DNA of 64,000 bases from Cellulomonas shaoxiangyii (GCF_004798685.1 NZ_CP039291.1:3782001-3846000); one strand, 5' to 3'. Shown: positions 8,801-19,700, counted from the first letter of the stretch. Program-made: numbers and translations. The notes: a model not told the origin generated them from the sequence alone.

Positions 8801-9566
8801 CCGTCGTGCCCTCGGCCACGTCGCTCGAGGAGTCCCACATGACCGGGACAGGGCTGGTGAAGACCGGCGCACCGTCGGCCTCGGCGGCGACGAAGCCACC
8901 GTCCTGCGCCTGGACCTCGATGCTGTCGGAGGTGGTGACCGGGAAGGTGAGGTCCGCAAGATCGGGGTGCGCGGCCGCCTCGGGCGACTCGACCCGCAGC
9001 ACCTCCGAGAAGCCGGTGGCGTCCTCGTTGACCGTCACGACCAGGTCCACACCCGGCAGCACGTCCGCGTAGATCAGCTGCGAGCCGTCGACGTCCGGTG
9101 CCGGTAGCTCGAAGGGCATCTCGAACGTCAGGGTGTGCCCGTCGCGCTCGATCGTCGCGAACGGCTCGTCACCCGACCCGTCCGAGAACCGCATCGGCGT
9201 CACCGGGGAGGCCACCGTGACGGCCGCGCCCGTGTCCTCGAGCGTCGCGCTGACCGCCGCCCACTCCCCCGACACGTCGGTGCGGACCGCACCGGTCGAG
9301 ATGTCCAGGCGCATCGAGCCGTCCGACAGGGCGAACGTCGTCGCCCACTCCGTCCGCGCGTCGACCACCTCCACCTCGGTGTCGCACCGCACTGCCAACG
9401 CCGCGGCCGCAGCCACGTCCGACGCGACCTCCGCGCAGGCCGGCGCGGCCGCCCGCGGCGCCGCCTCGACCCGCGGTCCCGCCAGCGCCACCGCCCCTCC
9501 GCTGCCGACGACGGCCACCGCCGTGACCGCCGCCCACGCGAGCCTGCCCCTCACCCGACCGCTCAT
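5841..9566 (-). CDS. Secreted LamG-like protein with C-terminal FG-GAP repeats
   Basis: An exported protein of about 1241 residues. A signal peptide (MSGRVRGRLAWAAVTAVAVV, then cleavage near AVALAGPRVEA) is followed by a roughly 500-residue domain shared with the upstream neighbour and typical of proteins found beside actinobacterial RHS toxins. Ig-like segments (about 500-720) and a LamG/concanavalin-type jellyroll (about 730-940) come next. Six FG-GAP calcium-binding repeats end the protein (for example GDLDGDGRDDVFLVW, GDFDGDGKDDVFWAW; about 955-1240), probably a beta-propeller. I chose ATG 9566 because GAGG lies six bases upstream; ATG 9578 is possible. Only 28-40 bases separate it from the paralogue upstream, so co-transcription is likely. 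Probable role is surface adhesion or toxin presentation; function is inferred. Confidence 0.85.
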   Translation of the reverse strand: MSGRVRGRLAWAAVTAVAVVGSGGAVALAGPRVEAAPRAAAPACAEVASDVAAAAALAVRCDTEVEVVDARTEWATTFALSDGSMRLDISTGAVRTDVSGEWAAVSATLEDTGAAVTVASPVTPMRFSDGSGDEPFATIERDGHTLTFEMPFELPAPDVDGSQLIYADVLPGVDLVVTVNEDATGFSEVLRVESPEAAAHPDLADLTFPVTTSDSIEVQAQDGGFVAAEADGAPVFTSPVPVMWDSSSDVAEGTTDRALGTLEDADPTVAPVGDETVAEIPAEVAPDAVTVTPDAGMLADPGTEWPVYIDPGVSGSLNQRSAVRTVVGNAYNFAGDEGVGLCSRATSTTCSHTFYSRVLYQFVGLDAVGAVEPGDVRGATFSVAGTHSYDCTPRPVTLHAVADFTSGTPYPGGSYWKPLQTHTIAHRNGCTNGQVPRRIEFDATVAAQDIAAANQGHGSFGIAVDESSMAYWKRYGWDAGLSVTYNRAPSAPSAMGLVGADGCVVGADRPVTRDRRPVLKAVFSDPDGGNVHGNVALVSAVNPAVVVWDPAPNPAQGSGALQSVQVPMDLNDGGLYRWIAHGIDGDGRVGPDGVCEFAVDYTPPAMPVVTAIAGRDVVYAEDATAGGLGQGGLFRVSSGGSTDDLQYRYAFNSTDLNGSVPATTPVITFTPTQVGPQVLNVVAQDRAGNLGPMRTYRFTVELAALGSAWRLDETTAGTAKDVATGSANNLTVSPSTTVVNGLLAERGIELTDRALRFDSPLDTATSARPVVAGGGAFSVSALVRLDAITGSATVVSQDGTRVSGFELGHRTDPACPPATGGHCWTFAMRGADADSAAPVVVRSAQPLTAGAWAQITGVRGGDGQLRLYVCDLSTPDVTRSLVVREATPTAAPRPWLAAGPLQLGHGREAGAAARHLTGAIGDVRTYTGEVSLAQLRASCQSPGTMPAGPTNPPSPTRRNAGGNDFDGDGRADVFWSSMQDGWWRVSYGGVAPWAAVNYAGAIPTSSYQFGDLDGDGRDDVFLVWNNSWLMSSGGTTGWQRLGGDPNAGTNITLGDFDGDGKDDVFWAWAHDGNWRISYDRGATDWKIVNNAGPYGTEQFRIADFNGDGKDDVFMVDPHNGAWMVSDSGTTAWRAINAGGGVPIAQLKLGDLNGDGKADVFYADPADGHGRVSYGGTTSWQIFDNGGALRTDAFQLADMDGDGKDDVFLSHPNGEWWVSSGSTTGWKRINSAGEATGQVRVR

Positions 9567-9606
9567 CTGTGACCTCATCTCTCAGCCGCCCCCAGAGGGG
9601 CGGTGC

Positions 9607-12600
9607 TCAGGACACGCGGACGCGCGCGACCTGGTACTCGTGACTGGCCGCGAGGCGCACCAGCAGGTCCGGCACCGACCCGCCGGCACGCAGGGCGTCC
9701 ACCGAGCCGCTCAGCCCGGCGGGGTCGGCCGGGCGTCCGAGCACCGAGCGGTAGGCGCCGTCGACGACCCGGTTGAGGTGCTCCGTCGACAGCAGGACGC
9801 CTCGGGCGACGGCGTCGCGGCCCGCCGAGCCGACGTGCGGAACCCAGGTGTCCACGTCGCCCTGGCCGGCCGCCCGTCCCAGCAGGTCGCGGTAGAGCGC
9901 ACGGACGAACTCGACGTCGGTCGACCCGGCGCGCTGGTAGTACTCCGCGGAGCCGAGCACGCCGATCTCGACCGTGAACGTGTCCATGCCGCGTTCCATG
10001 GCGTCCACCCACACGAAGGCGCCGTCGTCGTACGGCCGCCCGAGGTAGGTGCGGTAGGTGTCGCCGACGAACTGGATCTTCCACTCGCGCGAGCCCACGA
10101 GGTCCCGGGGGATCACGTCGAGCGGGTGGCCCGCCTCGAGGCGGGCCGTGCGCCCGACGAGCTCGTCGAACCACGGGTCGCGCCGCAGCAGGTCGCGGTG
10201 AACGCTCGACACGTACGCCGGAAGGAACGCCGGCGTACCGGGTGCGGGCGCCGGCAGCGGCGGGGGCGGCGGCGCGGCGGGGTCTCCGGCCGGTGGGTCG
10301 AGCGCCGGCAGCACCGACCACGGGTTGAGGCACGAGACCCGCAGCTGCTCGATCGCGACGACACCGGTGTACGTGCGGACCTGGCTCACCGAGCCGGGCC
10401 ACGGGTGCGCCGCCGCGCCGTTCACGCGACCGCGTCCGACCTGCAGGCCGCCGTACGTCCCCACCCTGGCGGACGCGGCCACGCCTGCACTGAGGACGGC
10501 GTTGCCGCGCTTGGGCGCGCCTGCAGATCCCAGGTCGCACACCCCGACGCGCACGGTGCCGGTGCCCGCGTCGCGGACGCCGACGAGCTGCACCCAGGAG
10601 CCGGCGCGCGCGGGCACGGTCGACATCGCCACGACCCGTGATGCCCCGGCCGCGTCGCTCGTCGGCACGGAGAACGCCCAGCAGTGCCCCTCCGTCCCGG
10701 CAGGGCACGCCGGGTCGACGCGGTGGCCGAGCTCGAACCCGCTGACGTGCGTGCCGTCCTGGCTCACGACCGTGGCCGTCGACGTGACCGCGTCCAGCTT
10801 CGCGAACGCCATGACGGAGTAGGTCCCGTCGGTCCGGACGACCGGTGCGGAGGTGTTGGCGCCGTCCGCGGGTGCGTCGAACCGCAGCGCGAGGTCACCG
10901 GTGTGGCCGCCCACCTCGCGCCCCAACCCGTCGGCGCGGGTCGTGCCGGACGCGACGACGAGGTCACGGGTGCCCGGCGTCACGGTGTTCGCGGCGGTTG
11001 CGCCGCTCGCCTCGTCGAGCTGCCAGGCGTCGCTCACGCCGGCGAAGCCGACGGTGAAGCGGTGCGTGCGCCTCGGGCTCGGCCAGCCCGCCGCGTCGAG
11101 GGACCAGACCTCGAGCGTCTGCGGCCCGGCCACCGCCGGCAGCACCGAGATCGTGGGCGACGACGCGGGGACGGTGCGCACGGGCCCGCCCGCGACCTGG
11201 TACTGGTACCACGCCACGTCGGCCGAGCCGCCGTTGCCGAACGTGAAGCGGCCCTCGACGCCGATGCCGCCCGCCGGGGCCGGCCCCTCGGCGTAGACGG
11301 CGGGCATGCCGGCGACGGGTGTCACGCCGGGCGTCGCCGGCGGCGTCAGGTCGACGACGAGCTCGCACCCGACGGGCGAGCCCCAGGCGCCGCGGTCGTC
11401 GACGCCCGCCATGCTCCAGCGGTAGGTGCCGCCATCACGGAGGACCCCCGAGGGAACCGTGATGGAGTGCTCCGCACCGGAGCCCTGCGCGGGGCTGTCC
11501 TGCGCCAGCCACACACGTGCGCCGGAGCCCACGTCGTCGATCGCGAACATCGGCCGGACGGCGCCTCCGTCGGGGTCGTGCAGGACGCCGCGGAGCGTCG
11601 GCGTAGCGCTCCGGATCACGGGCCGCGGCCCGCCCCACACGCAGGCCGCGTCGGGGTCGGTGGTGCGCGCCGACGCGGGCGCCTGCGGCGCACGGTTGTA
11701 GTCGACGGAGAACGTCGCGTCCCAGCCGTAGCGCTTCCAGGAGGCCATGGAGCTCTCGTCGACGGCGATGCCGAAGGACGCGTTGGCCGTGTTCGCCGCG
11801 GCGACGTCCCGCGCCATCTGCGTGGCGTCGAACTCGATGCGCCGCGGGACCTGGCCGTTGGTGCACCCGTCGCGGTGCGCGATCGTGTGCGTCTGCAGCG
11901 GCTTCCAGTACGAGCCGCCGGGGTACGGCGTCGCGGCGGTGAAGTCCGCGACCGCGTGCAGCGTCACGGGGCGCGGGGTGCAGTCGTAGGAGTGGGTTCC
12001 CGTCACGGCGAACGTCGCGCTCAGGACCTCACCCGGCTCGATCCCGCCCACGGCCTGGAGACCGCCGAACTGGTACAGCACCCGGCTCTGGAACGTGTGC
12101 GAGCAGGTCGTCGACGTCGCGCGCGAGCACAGCCCCACACCCTCGTCGCCGGCGAAGTTGTACGCGTTGCCGATCACAGTGCGCACCGCGGAGCGCTGGT
12201 TCAGCGAGCCGCTCACGCCGGGGTCGATGTACACCGGCCACTCGGTGGCCGGGTCCGCCAGGATGCCCGCGTCCGGCGTGATCGTCACCGCGTCGCCGGC
12301 GACCTCGGCGGGGATCGCCGTGACGACCTCGTCACCCACCGGGGCCACCGTCGGGTCGGCGTCCTCGACCGTCCCGAGCGCGGCGTCGGTCGCGCCCTCG
12401 GCCACGTCGCTCGAGGAGTCCCACATGACGGGGGTCGGGCTCACGAACACCGGATCACCGGACTCGTCCGCGGCAACGAACCCACCGTCCCGTGCCGCCA
12501 GCTCGATGCCGTCGGAGGTGACCACCGGGAACGTCAGGTCCTGCAGTTCGGCCTGCGCCGCCGCCTCGGGCGACTCGACCCGCAGCACCTCGGAGAACCC

Positions 12601-13197
12601 GGTGGCGTCCCCGTTCACCGTCACCACGAGGTCGACCCCGGGCAGGACGTCGGCGTACGTCAGCTGCGACCCCTCCACGTCCGGCGCCGGCAGGTCGAAC
12701 GGCATCTCGAACGTGAGGGTGTGCCCGTCGCGCTCGATCGTCGCGAACGGCTCGTCACCCGACCCGTCCGAGAACCGCATCGGCGTCACCGGCGACGCGA
12801 CCTCCACCGCGCCACCCGTGTCCACGAGCGCCGCGTCCACCGGCGCCCACTCCCCCGACACCTCCGTGCGCACCGCACCCGTCGACACGTCGAGACGCAT
12901 CGACCCGTCCGGCAGCGCGAAGGTGGACGCGAACTCCGTCCGCGCGCCTGCGACTTCCACCGCGACGTCACATCGCACCGCCAACGCCCACGCCGCTACC
13001 GCGTCAGCGACGACCTCTCCACACGCGGGCTCGGCCGGTAACGAGCGTGCTGGCAGCGCGACGCTGGGCACCGCCGCCGCGACCGCTCCACCGGTCGTGG
13101 CCAGGACGCACGAGGTGACAATCGCCCCCGCGATCATCGTGCCAATCCATCCGTTCACAGCCGCCCTCACCTTCCCACCGCGTGCGACGGCCCGCAT
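9607..13197 (-). CDS. Secreted LamG-like protein with C-terminal DUF4214 repeats
   Basis: A 1196-residue paralogue of the next gene. Signal peptide at residues 15-45 (GWIGTMIAGAIVTSCVLATT), then the same N-terminal domain, Ig-like segments and a LamG jellyroll. After a proline-rich hinge (PAAPPPPPLPAPAPG) the C-terminus is different: about 200 residues of DUF4214-type helical repeats (YRTYLGRPYDDGAF, YRDLLGRAAGQGDV, YRSVLGRPADPAGL) instead of FG-GAP repeats. DUF4214 is common in secreted and S-layer-associated proteins. ATG 13197 has GAGG ten bases upstream; in-frame GTG codons 9 and 15 codons later are alternatives. It sits 66 bases after the immunity gene in the same direction. Role in surface attachment or delivery of the RHS toxin is inferred from context. 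Confidence 0.85.
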   Translation of the reverse strand: MRAVARGGKVRAAVNGWIGTMIAGAIVTSCVLATTGGAVAAAVPSVALPARSLPAEPACGEVVADAVAAWALAVRCDVAVEVAGARTEFASTFALPDGSMRLDVSTGAVRTEVSGEWAPVDAALVDTGGAVEVASPVTPMRFSDGSGDEPFATIERDGHTLTFEMPFDLPAPDVEGSQLTYADVLPGVDLVVTVNGDATGFSEVLRVESPEAAAQAELQDLTFPVVTSDGIELAARDGGFVAADESGDPVFVSPTPVMWDSSSDVAEGATDAALGTVEDADPTVAPVGDEVVTAIPAEVAGDAVTITPDAGILADPATEWPVYIDPGVSGSLNQRSAVRTVIGNAYNFAGDEGVGLCSRATSTTCSHTFQSRVLYQFGGLQAVGGIEPGEVLSATFAVTGTHSYDCTPRPVTLHAVADFTAATPYPGGSYWKPLQTHTIAHRDGCTNGQVPRRIEFDATQMARDVAAANTANASFGIAVDESSMASWKRYGWDATFSVDYNRAPQAPASARTTDPDAACVWGGPRPVIRSATPTLRGVLHDPDGGAVRPMFAIDDVGSGARVWLAQDSPAQGSGAEHSITVPSGVLRDGGTYRWSMAGVDDRGAWGSPVGCELVVDLTPPATPGVTPVAGMPAVYAEGPAPAGGIGVEGRFTFGNGGSADVAWYQYQVAGGPVRTVPASSPTISVLPAVAGPQTLEVWSLDAAGWPSPRRTHRFTVGFAGVSDAWQLDEASGATAANTVTPGTRDLVVASGTTRADGLGREVGGHTGDLALRFDAPADGANTSAPVVRTDGTYSVMAFAKLDAVTSTATVVSQDGTHVSGFELGHRVDPACPAGTEGHCWAFSVPTSDAAGASRVVAMSTVPARAGSWVQLVGVRDAGTGTVRVGVCDLGSAGAPKRGNAVLSAGVAASARVGTYGGLQVGRGRVNGAAAHPWPGSVSQVRTYTGVVAIEQLRVSCLNPWSVLPALDPPAGDPAAPPPPPLPAPAPGTPAFLPAYVSSVHRDLLRRDPWFDELVGRTARLEAGHPLDVIPRDLVGSREWKIQFVGDTYRTYLGRPYDDGAFVWVDAMERGMDTFTVEIGVLGSAEYYQRAGSTDVEFVRALYRDLLGRAAGQGDVDTWVPHVGSAGRDAVARGVLLSTEHLNRVVDGAYRSVLGRPADPAGLSGSVDALRAGGSVPDLLVRLAASHEYQVARVRVS

Positions 13198-13263
13198 GGC
13201 GCGTCGTCCTCGTGCCTGCTGCCTACTCGCTGATCGACCCTCCGCCGTTCCGCTTCGAGCGCC

Positions 13264-13779
13264 CTAGGCGCCGGGCGGACACGTCGGTCGGTGGTTGCGC
13301 CGGTACCTCTCGAGCGCGGCAACGCACCGCGCCAGGGCCGTGACGGGCGGCGGATACGCAAACCACTCCTTCTCGAACCTCGTCGCTGGATCCGTCAAGA
13401 ACGCTGCGGTGGACTCGACCACACGGGACGCGAAGCGTTCGAGGCCGATGTCATCGCCCTGCCAGCGCAGCTCCGGTGGCGTCTCCTGAGCCCACGAATC
13501 GAAGAAATGGATGGACATCCCGACCGAATCGTGCCTCCTGACGATCTTCCAGCGATATTCGCCGGGCTCTTGGTCCAGCGACAGAGATTGCTCGGATGCG
13601 CCCTCGAGCAATGCCGTGACGGCGCCGAGCACTACCGTCGGCACGTCGCTGGAATCGGCGACGTTGAAGTTCTTAGCGACACCGCCCCTCTCCACGCGGA
13701 ACGTGATGGAACCAGCTTCCACACGGACCCAAGAGAAGTCGAAATCGCTCCGGTGTGTTGCACGGGCGGGCGCGGTCAC
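13264..13779 (-). CDS. Predicted immunity protein for the RHS toxin
   Basis: A 171-residue soluble protein with no signal peptide and no family I recognise. It begins MTAPARATHRSDFDF and is acidic in its centre. Its GTG start overlaps the TGA stop of the RHS toxin gene (GTGA), so the two are translationally coupled. In polymorphic-toxin systems the gene directly after the toxin tip encodes the cognate antidote; the identification rests on this position, size and cytosolic nature. Codons ending in A or T (for example in 13500-13700) are far commoner than in the flanking genes, as they are in the toxin tip itself, which suggests the pair arrived together by module exchange. Confidence 0.7.
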   Translation of the reverse strand: MTAPARATHRSDFDFSWVRVEAGSITFRVERGGVAKNFNVADSSDVPTVVLGAVTALLEGASEQSLSLDQEPGEYRWKIVRRHDSVGMSIHFFDSWAQETPPELRWQGDDIGLERFASRVVESTAAFLTDPATRFEKEWFAYPPPVTALARCVAALERYRRNHRPTCPPGA

Positions 13780-16700
13780 TTCGGGTACGCCGTCCAGATC
13801 TCACTGCCTCGCACGACGATCTCCACCACGCTCGTCTTGTCACCCTTGCCGTTCACGCCGATGTTCGTACCGAAGTCGTACCGATGGAGAACGCCCTCGC
13901 CCCGCGGGTTCGGGCACGACGTGGACCCGCATACCGCCGCGCGCAGGCGCTGGGAGACGGCCGGCGTGTCGCCGTCCCAGAAGAACTGCTCGTCGAACTC
14001 ACCGGGTGTGTCTGCGTCGCCGTTGGCTCTTGCGCGATCCTGCGCTCCCGGGCCGTGACGGGTCTCGATGTGCCCGAGTCGCGCGTCGGACAACGTCACA
14101 GGGCACGTGCTCTCGTTGTGCACCAGAACTGCGCTCTGGCCCACGTGATACGTGTGCACCTCGGCGATGCCGAGGTTGTACGCCTTTCCTCGATTCGCCG
14201 GAACGACGGACCCGACAGGCAACACGTTCCAGTCGGCACCAAGCACCAGCTCGCCGTCAGCCAGCTCGTCGGCCCGCTCGAACTCCTGGTCCGTCACCGA
14301 CCAGAACGGGTGGTCCTCGGTGGTCCGGATCGTCTCGCCGCCTACGCGGAGATCCACCAGGTCGTCGTCGTGGACGAAGGTCTCCTGAACGGCCCGCGAG
14401 CCCTGCTCACCCGTCTCCGGATCGGTGGCGATCACCTTGTCGCCGACCTTGACTGTCCGGATCGGCTTCTTCGACCCGTCCGCCATGAGCACGAGCACCG
14501 ACCCGGCGAAGGAGCACGCCCGGGCCGCCGTCGGCTGGCTCGAGCTCGGCGCGTCTCCCTTCGCCGCCGCGTTCGTGTTCGGCTTCGCCGCCGGAGCCGC
14601 GGTCGGCGGCTTCGCACTCGCCGGCACCCCCCGGCTCGCCGTACTCGCTCGCGCGCTCACCGCCGTCGCCGCCCGGTTCACCGCCGACCTCGCGGCGTTC
14701 CCCGCGGCCGACGCCGCCCGCTGAACCCCGGGCACCCGCATGGCCAGGCGCCCCGCCTGCCCGCCGACCGCCCCGAGCAGTCCGCCGATCGCCGTGTCGC
14801 GCGCCAGGCCGCTCCAGGAGAACTTCTGCGTCCTCTGGACCTTCGTCTTCCACAGGTTCGTGGCTGCGGCACCGGCGGCGCCGCCGAGGGCGAGGCAGCC
14901 GACGCTGCCCGCGCCGCCGGTGGCCGCCAGGCACCCAGCGGTCACCAGGCCGCCGGCGACGAAGCCGGCGATGTCGGCCTGATGGCGCTTGACGAACCTG
15001 GCGGCGCTCCGCCCGGCGTTCTTGATCGACTTCCACGCGCTGCCCCACGACAGCATTCCGGTGGGGTCCCAGAAGGTGATCGGGTTGTTGTCGGCGTACG
15101 AGTACGCGGCCCACTGCTGGGGCTTGCCCAGGTCCATCACCGGGTCCACGGAGAGGAACCGGCCGATGGTCGGGTCGTAGTACCGGGCACCCATCTGCAC
15201 CAGGCCGCTGCTGTCGACCGGCTTGTTGAGGAAGCCGTGGTCACCGGGCCATGCCGGGGTGCCGCCGCGGGCGTTGCCGTACGGGTCGGTCCGCCGGTAG
15301 GTGACGGTGTGGGTCTCGTTGTTGATCCCCATGCTCGCCGTCTGGTGGGGGTCGTTGACGAGGCTGGTGACGTCCTTCATCGCCGAGCCCGTGCGCACGG
15401 CGACGGTGTTGCCACCGAACCCGTAGTAGCGGACCGCCTTCACCGCCCCCGTGCCGACCGTGAGGTTCAGCTCCTGGCCGCCGGGCAGGTAGACGGTCGT
15501 GACGCCGCCCTGCCGACGGACGAGACGGTCGCCCTCGGGCGTGTACACGTACTCACCGGCGCTGCCGACGCCTGCGTCGACGACCGACGCCAGGCGGCCG
15601 TCGTCGTTCCACGTCAGCGTCTGCGCCGGCTTGCCCGCACGGTTGCGCGTCGCGGTGTTGCCCGACGCGTCGTACGTGTAGCTGTCGGTCGTCGTCGCCG
15701 CCCCCGTCGTCGTCGTCACCTTCTGGACGGCGTGCGGGCGTGCCTGGCCGGCAGCGGGGTAGGTGTACGTGCGGGTCGTGTCGCCGCCGGACTTGTGGTG
15801 CACCTCGGTCGCGCGGTTGCCGACCGCGTCGAAGGCCCAGTCCGTCCAGTACGGTGCCGGACCGCCCATGGCGGCGACGCTCGGTGCCGTCGCGCAGTTC
15901 GCGTTCGCCGGTGTCCAGGCCCGGGCCAGGCGCTGCAGACCGTCGTACGTGAAGCACTGGGCGTCGGTGGGCTTGCCGGTCGGACGGTCGACGATCGACG
16001 TCGGGTTGCCCGCGGCGTCGTACGTGTACGTGATGTCGGCGTCGTACCCGGAGACGCCCTGTCGCTGCGTCCACGTCTTCGCCAGCCGACGCGTGCCCGT
16101 CTCGTAGGAGTAGTTGACGAAGTCGACGTACGTGTTCCCCAGGCTGTAGCGAAGGAGCTCGCCGTACACGTCGTACAGCGACCCGGACACGTAGACGCCG
16201 TTACCCAGGCCGCCGGCCATCCACTCCGGCACGGACATCTGGTCGAAGAACGTCACGACCGTCTCCTCGGGGAGGCCACCCGCAGCCGGCAGCGTCACCT
16301 CCTCGCGCTGCCCGTCCGGCGCGTACCGGTACGACGTCGTGTACGTCCCGGCCAGGGCACCCTCCGCCGCGGGGATCGTCACCGACTGGCCGAGCGGCTG
16401 GTAGGCGTCGTCGTAGGCGGTGACGGCGGTGGTGTACGCCGCCCCCGCGACGTGCCGCGTCGACGACGTCGTCTGGCCCTTCGCGAGGGTGTCGTACACC
16501 CACGACGCCTGCAGCGGTCCGGTCGCGGTGCTGGTGCGCTGCTCGACGGGCCGGCCCAGTGCGTCGCGCACGACGACCTGCGTGCGGTTTCGCGCGTCGG
16601 TCGTCGAGACGACCTGGCCGGCGTCGTCGTACGTCGTCGTCGTGGTGCCCTTGTCGGGGTCGGTCGCGGAGACCTGGCGCCCGCGCAGGTCGTATCCGTA

Positions 16701-19700
16701 CGTCCACCGGTTGCCGGCCGTGTCGGTGACGGCCGCGCGCCTGCCGGCACGGTCGTATGCGTACGTCGTCGCCTGGTAGGCACCCGTGGGCGCTGTGCCC
16801 GTGTACTGGCGCAGCTCGACGACCTGCCCGCGCGCGTCGGTGATCGACGTCTCGGGGATCGTGCCGTCCGGCGGGTCGACCGTCACGCGGTCGCCGCCGT
16901 GGGTCGTCGTCGTGCGCCAACGCTCCTGCTCGTCGACGTCGAAGATCTCGGCCGTCGTGCGCCCGGCGCCGTCGTAGACGTACCGCGTACGCGCCGGCAC
17001 CGCCGCCGACGCCCGCACGAGCGTCGCCGCCGGCGGCCCGGTGGTGAACCACGGCCCGAGCTCACGGTCGACCAGGCCGCGGCTGTCGTACATCGTCTCC
17101 GAGACGATGCGGCCCTGGTTGTCGCGCGCGGCCGAGATGGACTGGGTCTGCCGCGGACGCAGCATGCCGTCGTAGAGCTCGACCGTCGCCTGGTAGTCCC
17201 CGAGCGCGGTCAGCGACTGCGTCGTCACCGTGTTCGGGCCGGAGGCCGAGACGGTGTAGGCGAACTTCATGCTCGGCGTGTCCGACGCCTGCAGGCGGCC
17301 GGGCAGCCACACGGCGGTGGTCCGGCCCAGGCCGTCGAACGTCGCCGACGTGACCTTCCCGTTCGGGTCGCTCTGGCGGACGGGCGTGCCCCACGCGGGG
17401 TTGACGGTGGTGCTGGACGTGAGCGCCGTGCGCGGGCCGCTGCCGTCCGGGTCGGGCGTCGTCTGCGACGTGGCCGTGAGCGGTCCGCCCGTCGCCGGCG
17501 TGTACGCCGTGGTCGACTTGCGCCCGAGCGCGTCGGTCGAGCTCAGCGGGCGGCCGTGCGCGTCGTACGTCGTCGTCGCGTCAGTGACGTACGTCGGCGC
17601 TCCGGCGGCGTAGTCCTTGAGGCTCTGCGACGTCGTCACCAGGCCCCGCGTCGGTGCAGCGCCGACGGCGAGGCCGTCGTACGCGACCCGTGAGTCGCTG
17701 ATGACGTCCCCGGGACGGGCCGGCGCCACACCGCAGCCGACGCCGACGACCTCGGTGCGTGACGTCGTCGCGACGACGTGCGCCGTCGTGTTCCGCGCGT
17801 ACTCGACGCGCGTGCAGCGGTCGTCCGCGGGCGTCGCGACGTCGCCCTGGTCGTCGATCTGCGTCGTCATGCCGTACGTGGGGTCGTACGTCGTGGCGAT
17901 GCGGGTGGTCCGGCGCCCACCGGGAAGCGCCGGCGCGGCCGTACGCTCCTCGACGGCCGCGATACCGATGAGGGTCGCGCGGCTGCCGTCGGCACCGGTG
18001 GCGGTCGGCGGCGAGATCCATGGCGAGCTCAGCGTGCCGCTGACCTCGGCGCCACCGACGCCGTCGTAGGTGATCTCCTCACGGACGAACCCGTTGAGCC
18101 GGTCCTCGTCGGCGATGCCGTCGACGAGCACGGACCGCGTGCCGCCGGCCGCGACCTTGTCGCCGTGCATGCCGCGGAAGTACCGGGTGCGCGTCATGGA
18201 CCGCTGCGGCGCGGTCGGCGCACCCGTGACGACGTCCACCTGTGCGTACCCGCGGAACTCGTTCCACGTGCGCTCGGCGGCGGGGACCAGCGGGTTGTCG
18301 TCGTACCGCCACGCGGCGTCGCCGTGGTACCGGTACTCCGTCTGGACCGACAGGCTGCCGTCGTCGTTCGGGTTCTCGACGACCGACGTCACCAGGTACT
18401 TGTGGAAGTACTCGGTGATCGCCGGCACGGCGCCCACGGGCTGCCAGCGCACCGGGAAGCAGCGGCGTGTGTTCGAGTCGGCCGACGCGGGCAGGCTCGT
18501 GGGCGTGCAGTCCTTCGGGGTGTAGTTGACGCTGACGCGCGCGCCGGTCTCGGTGTCGAGCGCGTTGAGGCGGAACCGGTTCATCGGCGGCCCGGCGTCG
18601 CCGACGGTGTCCACGCGGTTCGCCATCTGGGTGCCGTAGAAGCGCACGTCCGGCAGCTCGACGGCCGACCCGACGAGACCCTTGTGACCGATCCGGTCCA
18701 GCCACAGCGCCTTGCTGGTCGAGTCGCCCGGGTCGGGGAAGGTGTGCGTGAACGACCAGGCGTCGACCGACTGGTACGACGCGCCCGACAGCACCTTCGT
18801 GGTTACACCTACCAGGCGCTTGCGCGTGAAGAACGCCGGCGACGTCACGGCCGGGCAGGAGGTGGTCGACGTGCAGATGAGGTCGCCCGGGACGTCCGGC
18901 CACGACGCGGCGGTCGTCGTCAGGGCCGCCGGGTCGCAGGAGACACCCGTCGCGGGGATGCACCGCTCCGCCACGGCGAAGTCGACTCGCATCGGCGCCT
19001 GGCCCGAGGCCTCGGAACCGGCCCGCTGGCCGTACTCGATGGCGGTCGGGTGCCCGCCACGCACGTACGTGGACACCGCCTCGTTGTTGTTCCTGCCGTA
19101 GCTGTTCGTCTCCTTGGCGTAGAACGTCGTCAGGGTGTTACCCGACGTGTCCACGATGTACTCGAGGTTCCACCGCCACGTCTGCATGCACTGTGACGCC
19201 GCGAACGACGCCGCGTAGCAGGGGTCGCCCGGGTGGTTGCCGTAGACGGGCACCGACCAGGCGGAGTTCGTCTTCGTCGTGTCCGTCGCGGAACGCTGGC
19301 CCCGGCCGAACACGTACTGGGTCCCGTCGGTCGTCGTGACCTTCCAGTACTCGCCGTCGTTGTCGTCGTTCCACCCGCCGGTCAGGCGCTCGACGCGCGT
19401 GCCGTCGTCCTCCTTGAGCCGCCACCCGCCGGTGACGGCGTCCTTCACCAGCTCGCTGGAGTGGCCCGCGAGCGCCAACGTCGCGTTGTCGGACTGCCAG
19501 CACAGGTCGCCCGTGACGCGGGCCGCGTTGTTCACCGCCCCCTGACGGTCCTGCGAGCAGGAGACGTACTTGCGCTCGACGAACCCGACAGGCATGTCCC
19601 AGCCGTCGCCGATCCAGGACGACTGGTTGTTCGTGTTGGCGACCTTGCCGTCGACCGCCTGCGACGAGTAGGACAGCGCGAGCTCCGGCTCGGGGCCGCC

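Noticed and set aside
9607..13197. The DUF4214 protein as an S-layer or RTX toxin
   Set aside because: No SLH domains and no GGxGxD nonapeptide repeats are present.
13755..17693. A 1312-codon open frame opposite the RHS gene, and similar ones opposite both LamG genes
   Set aside because: Composition (Arg, Ala, Val, His) is that of a mirror frame of the YD repeats; no start signal and no motifs.
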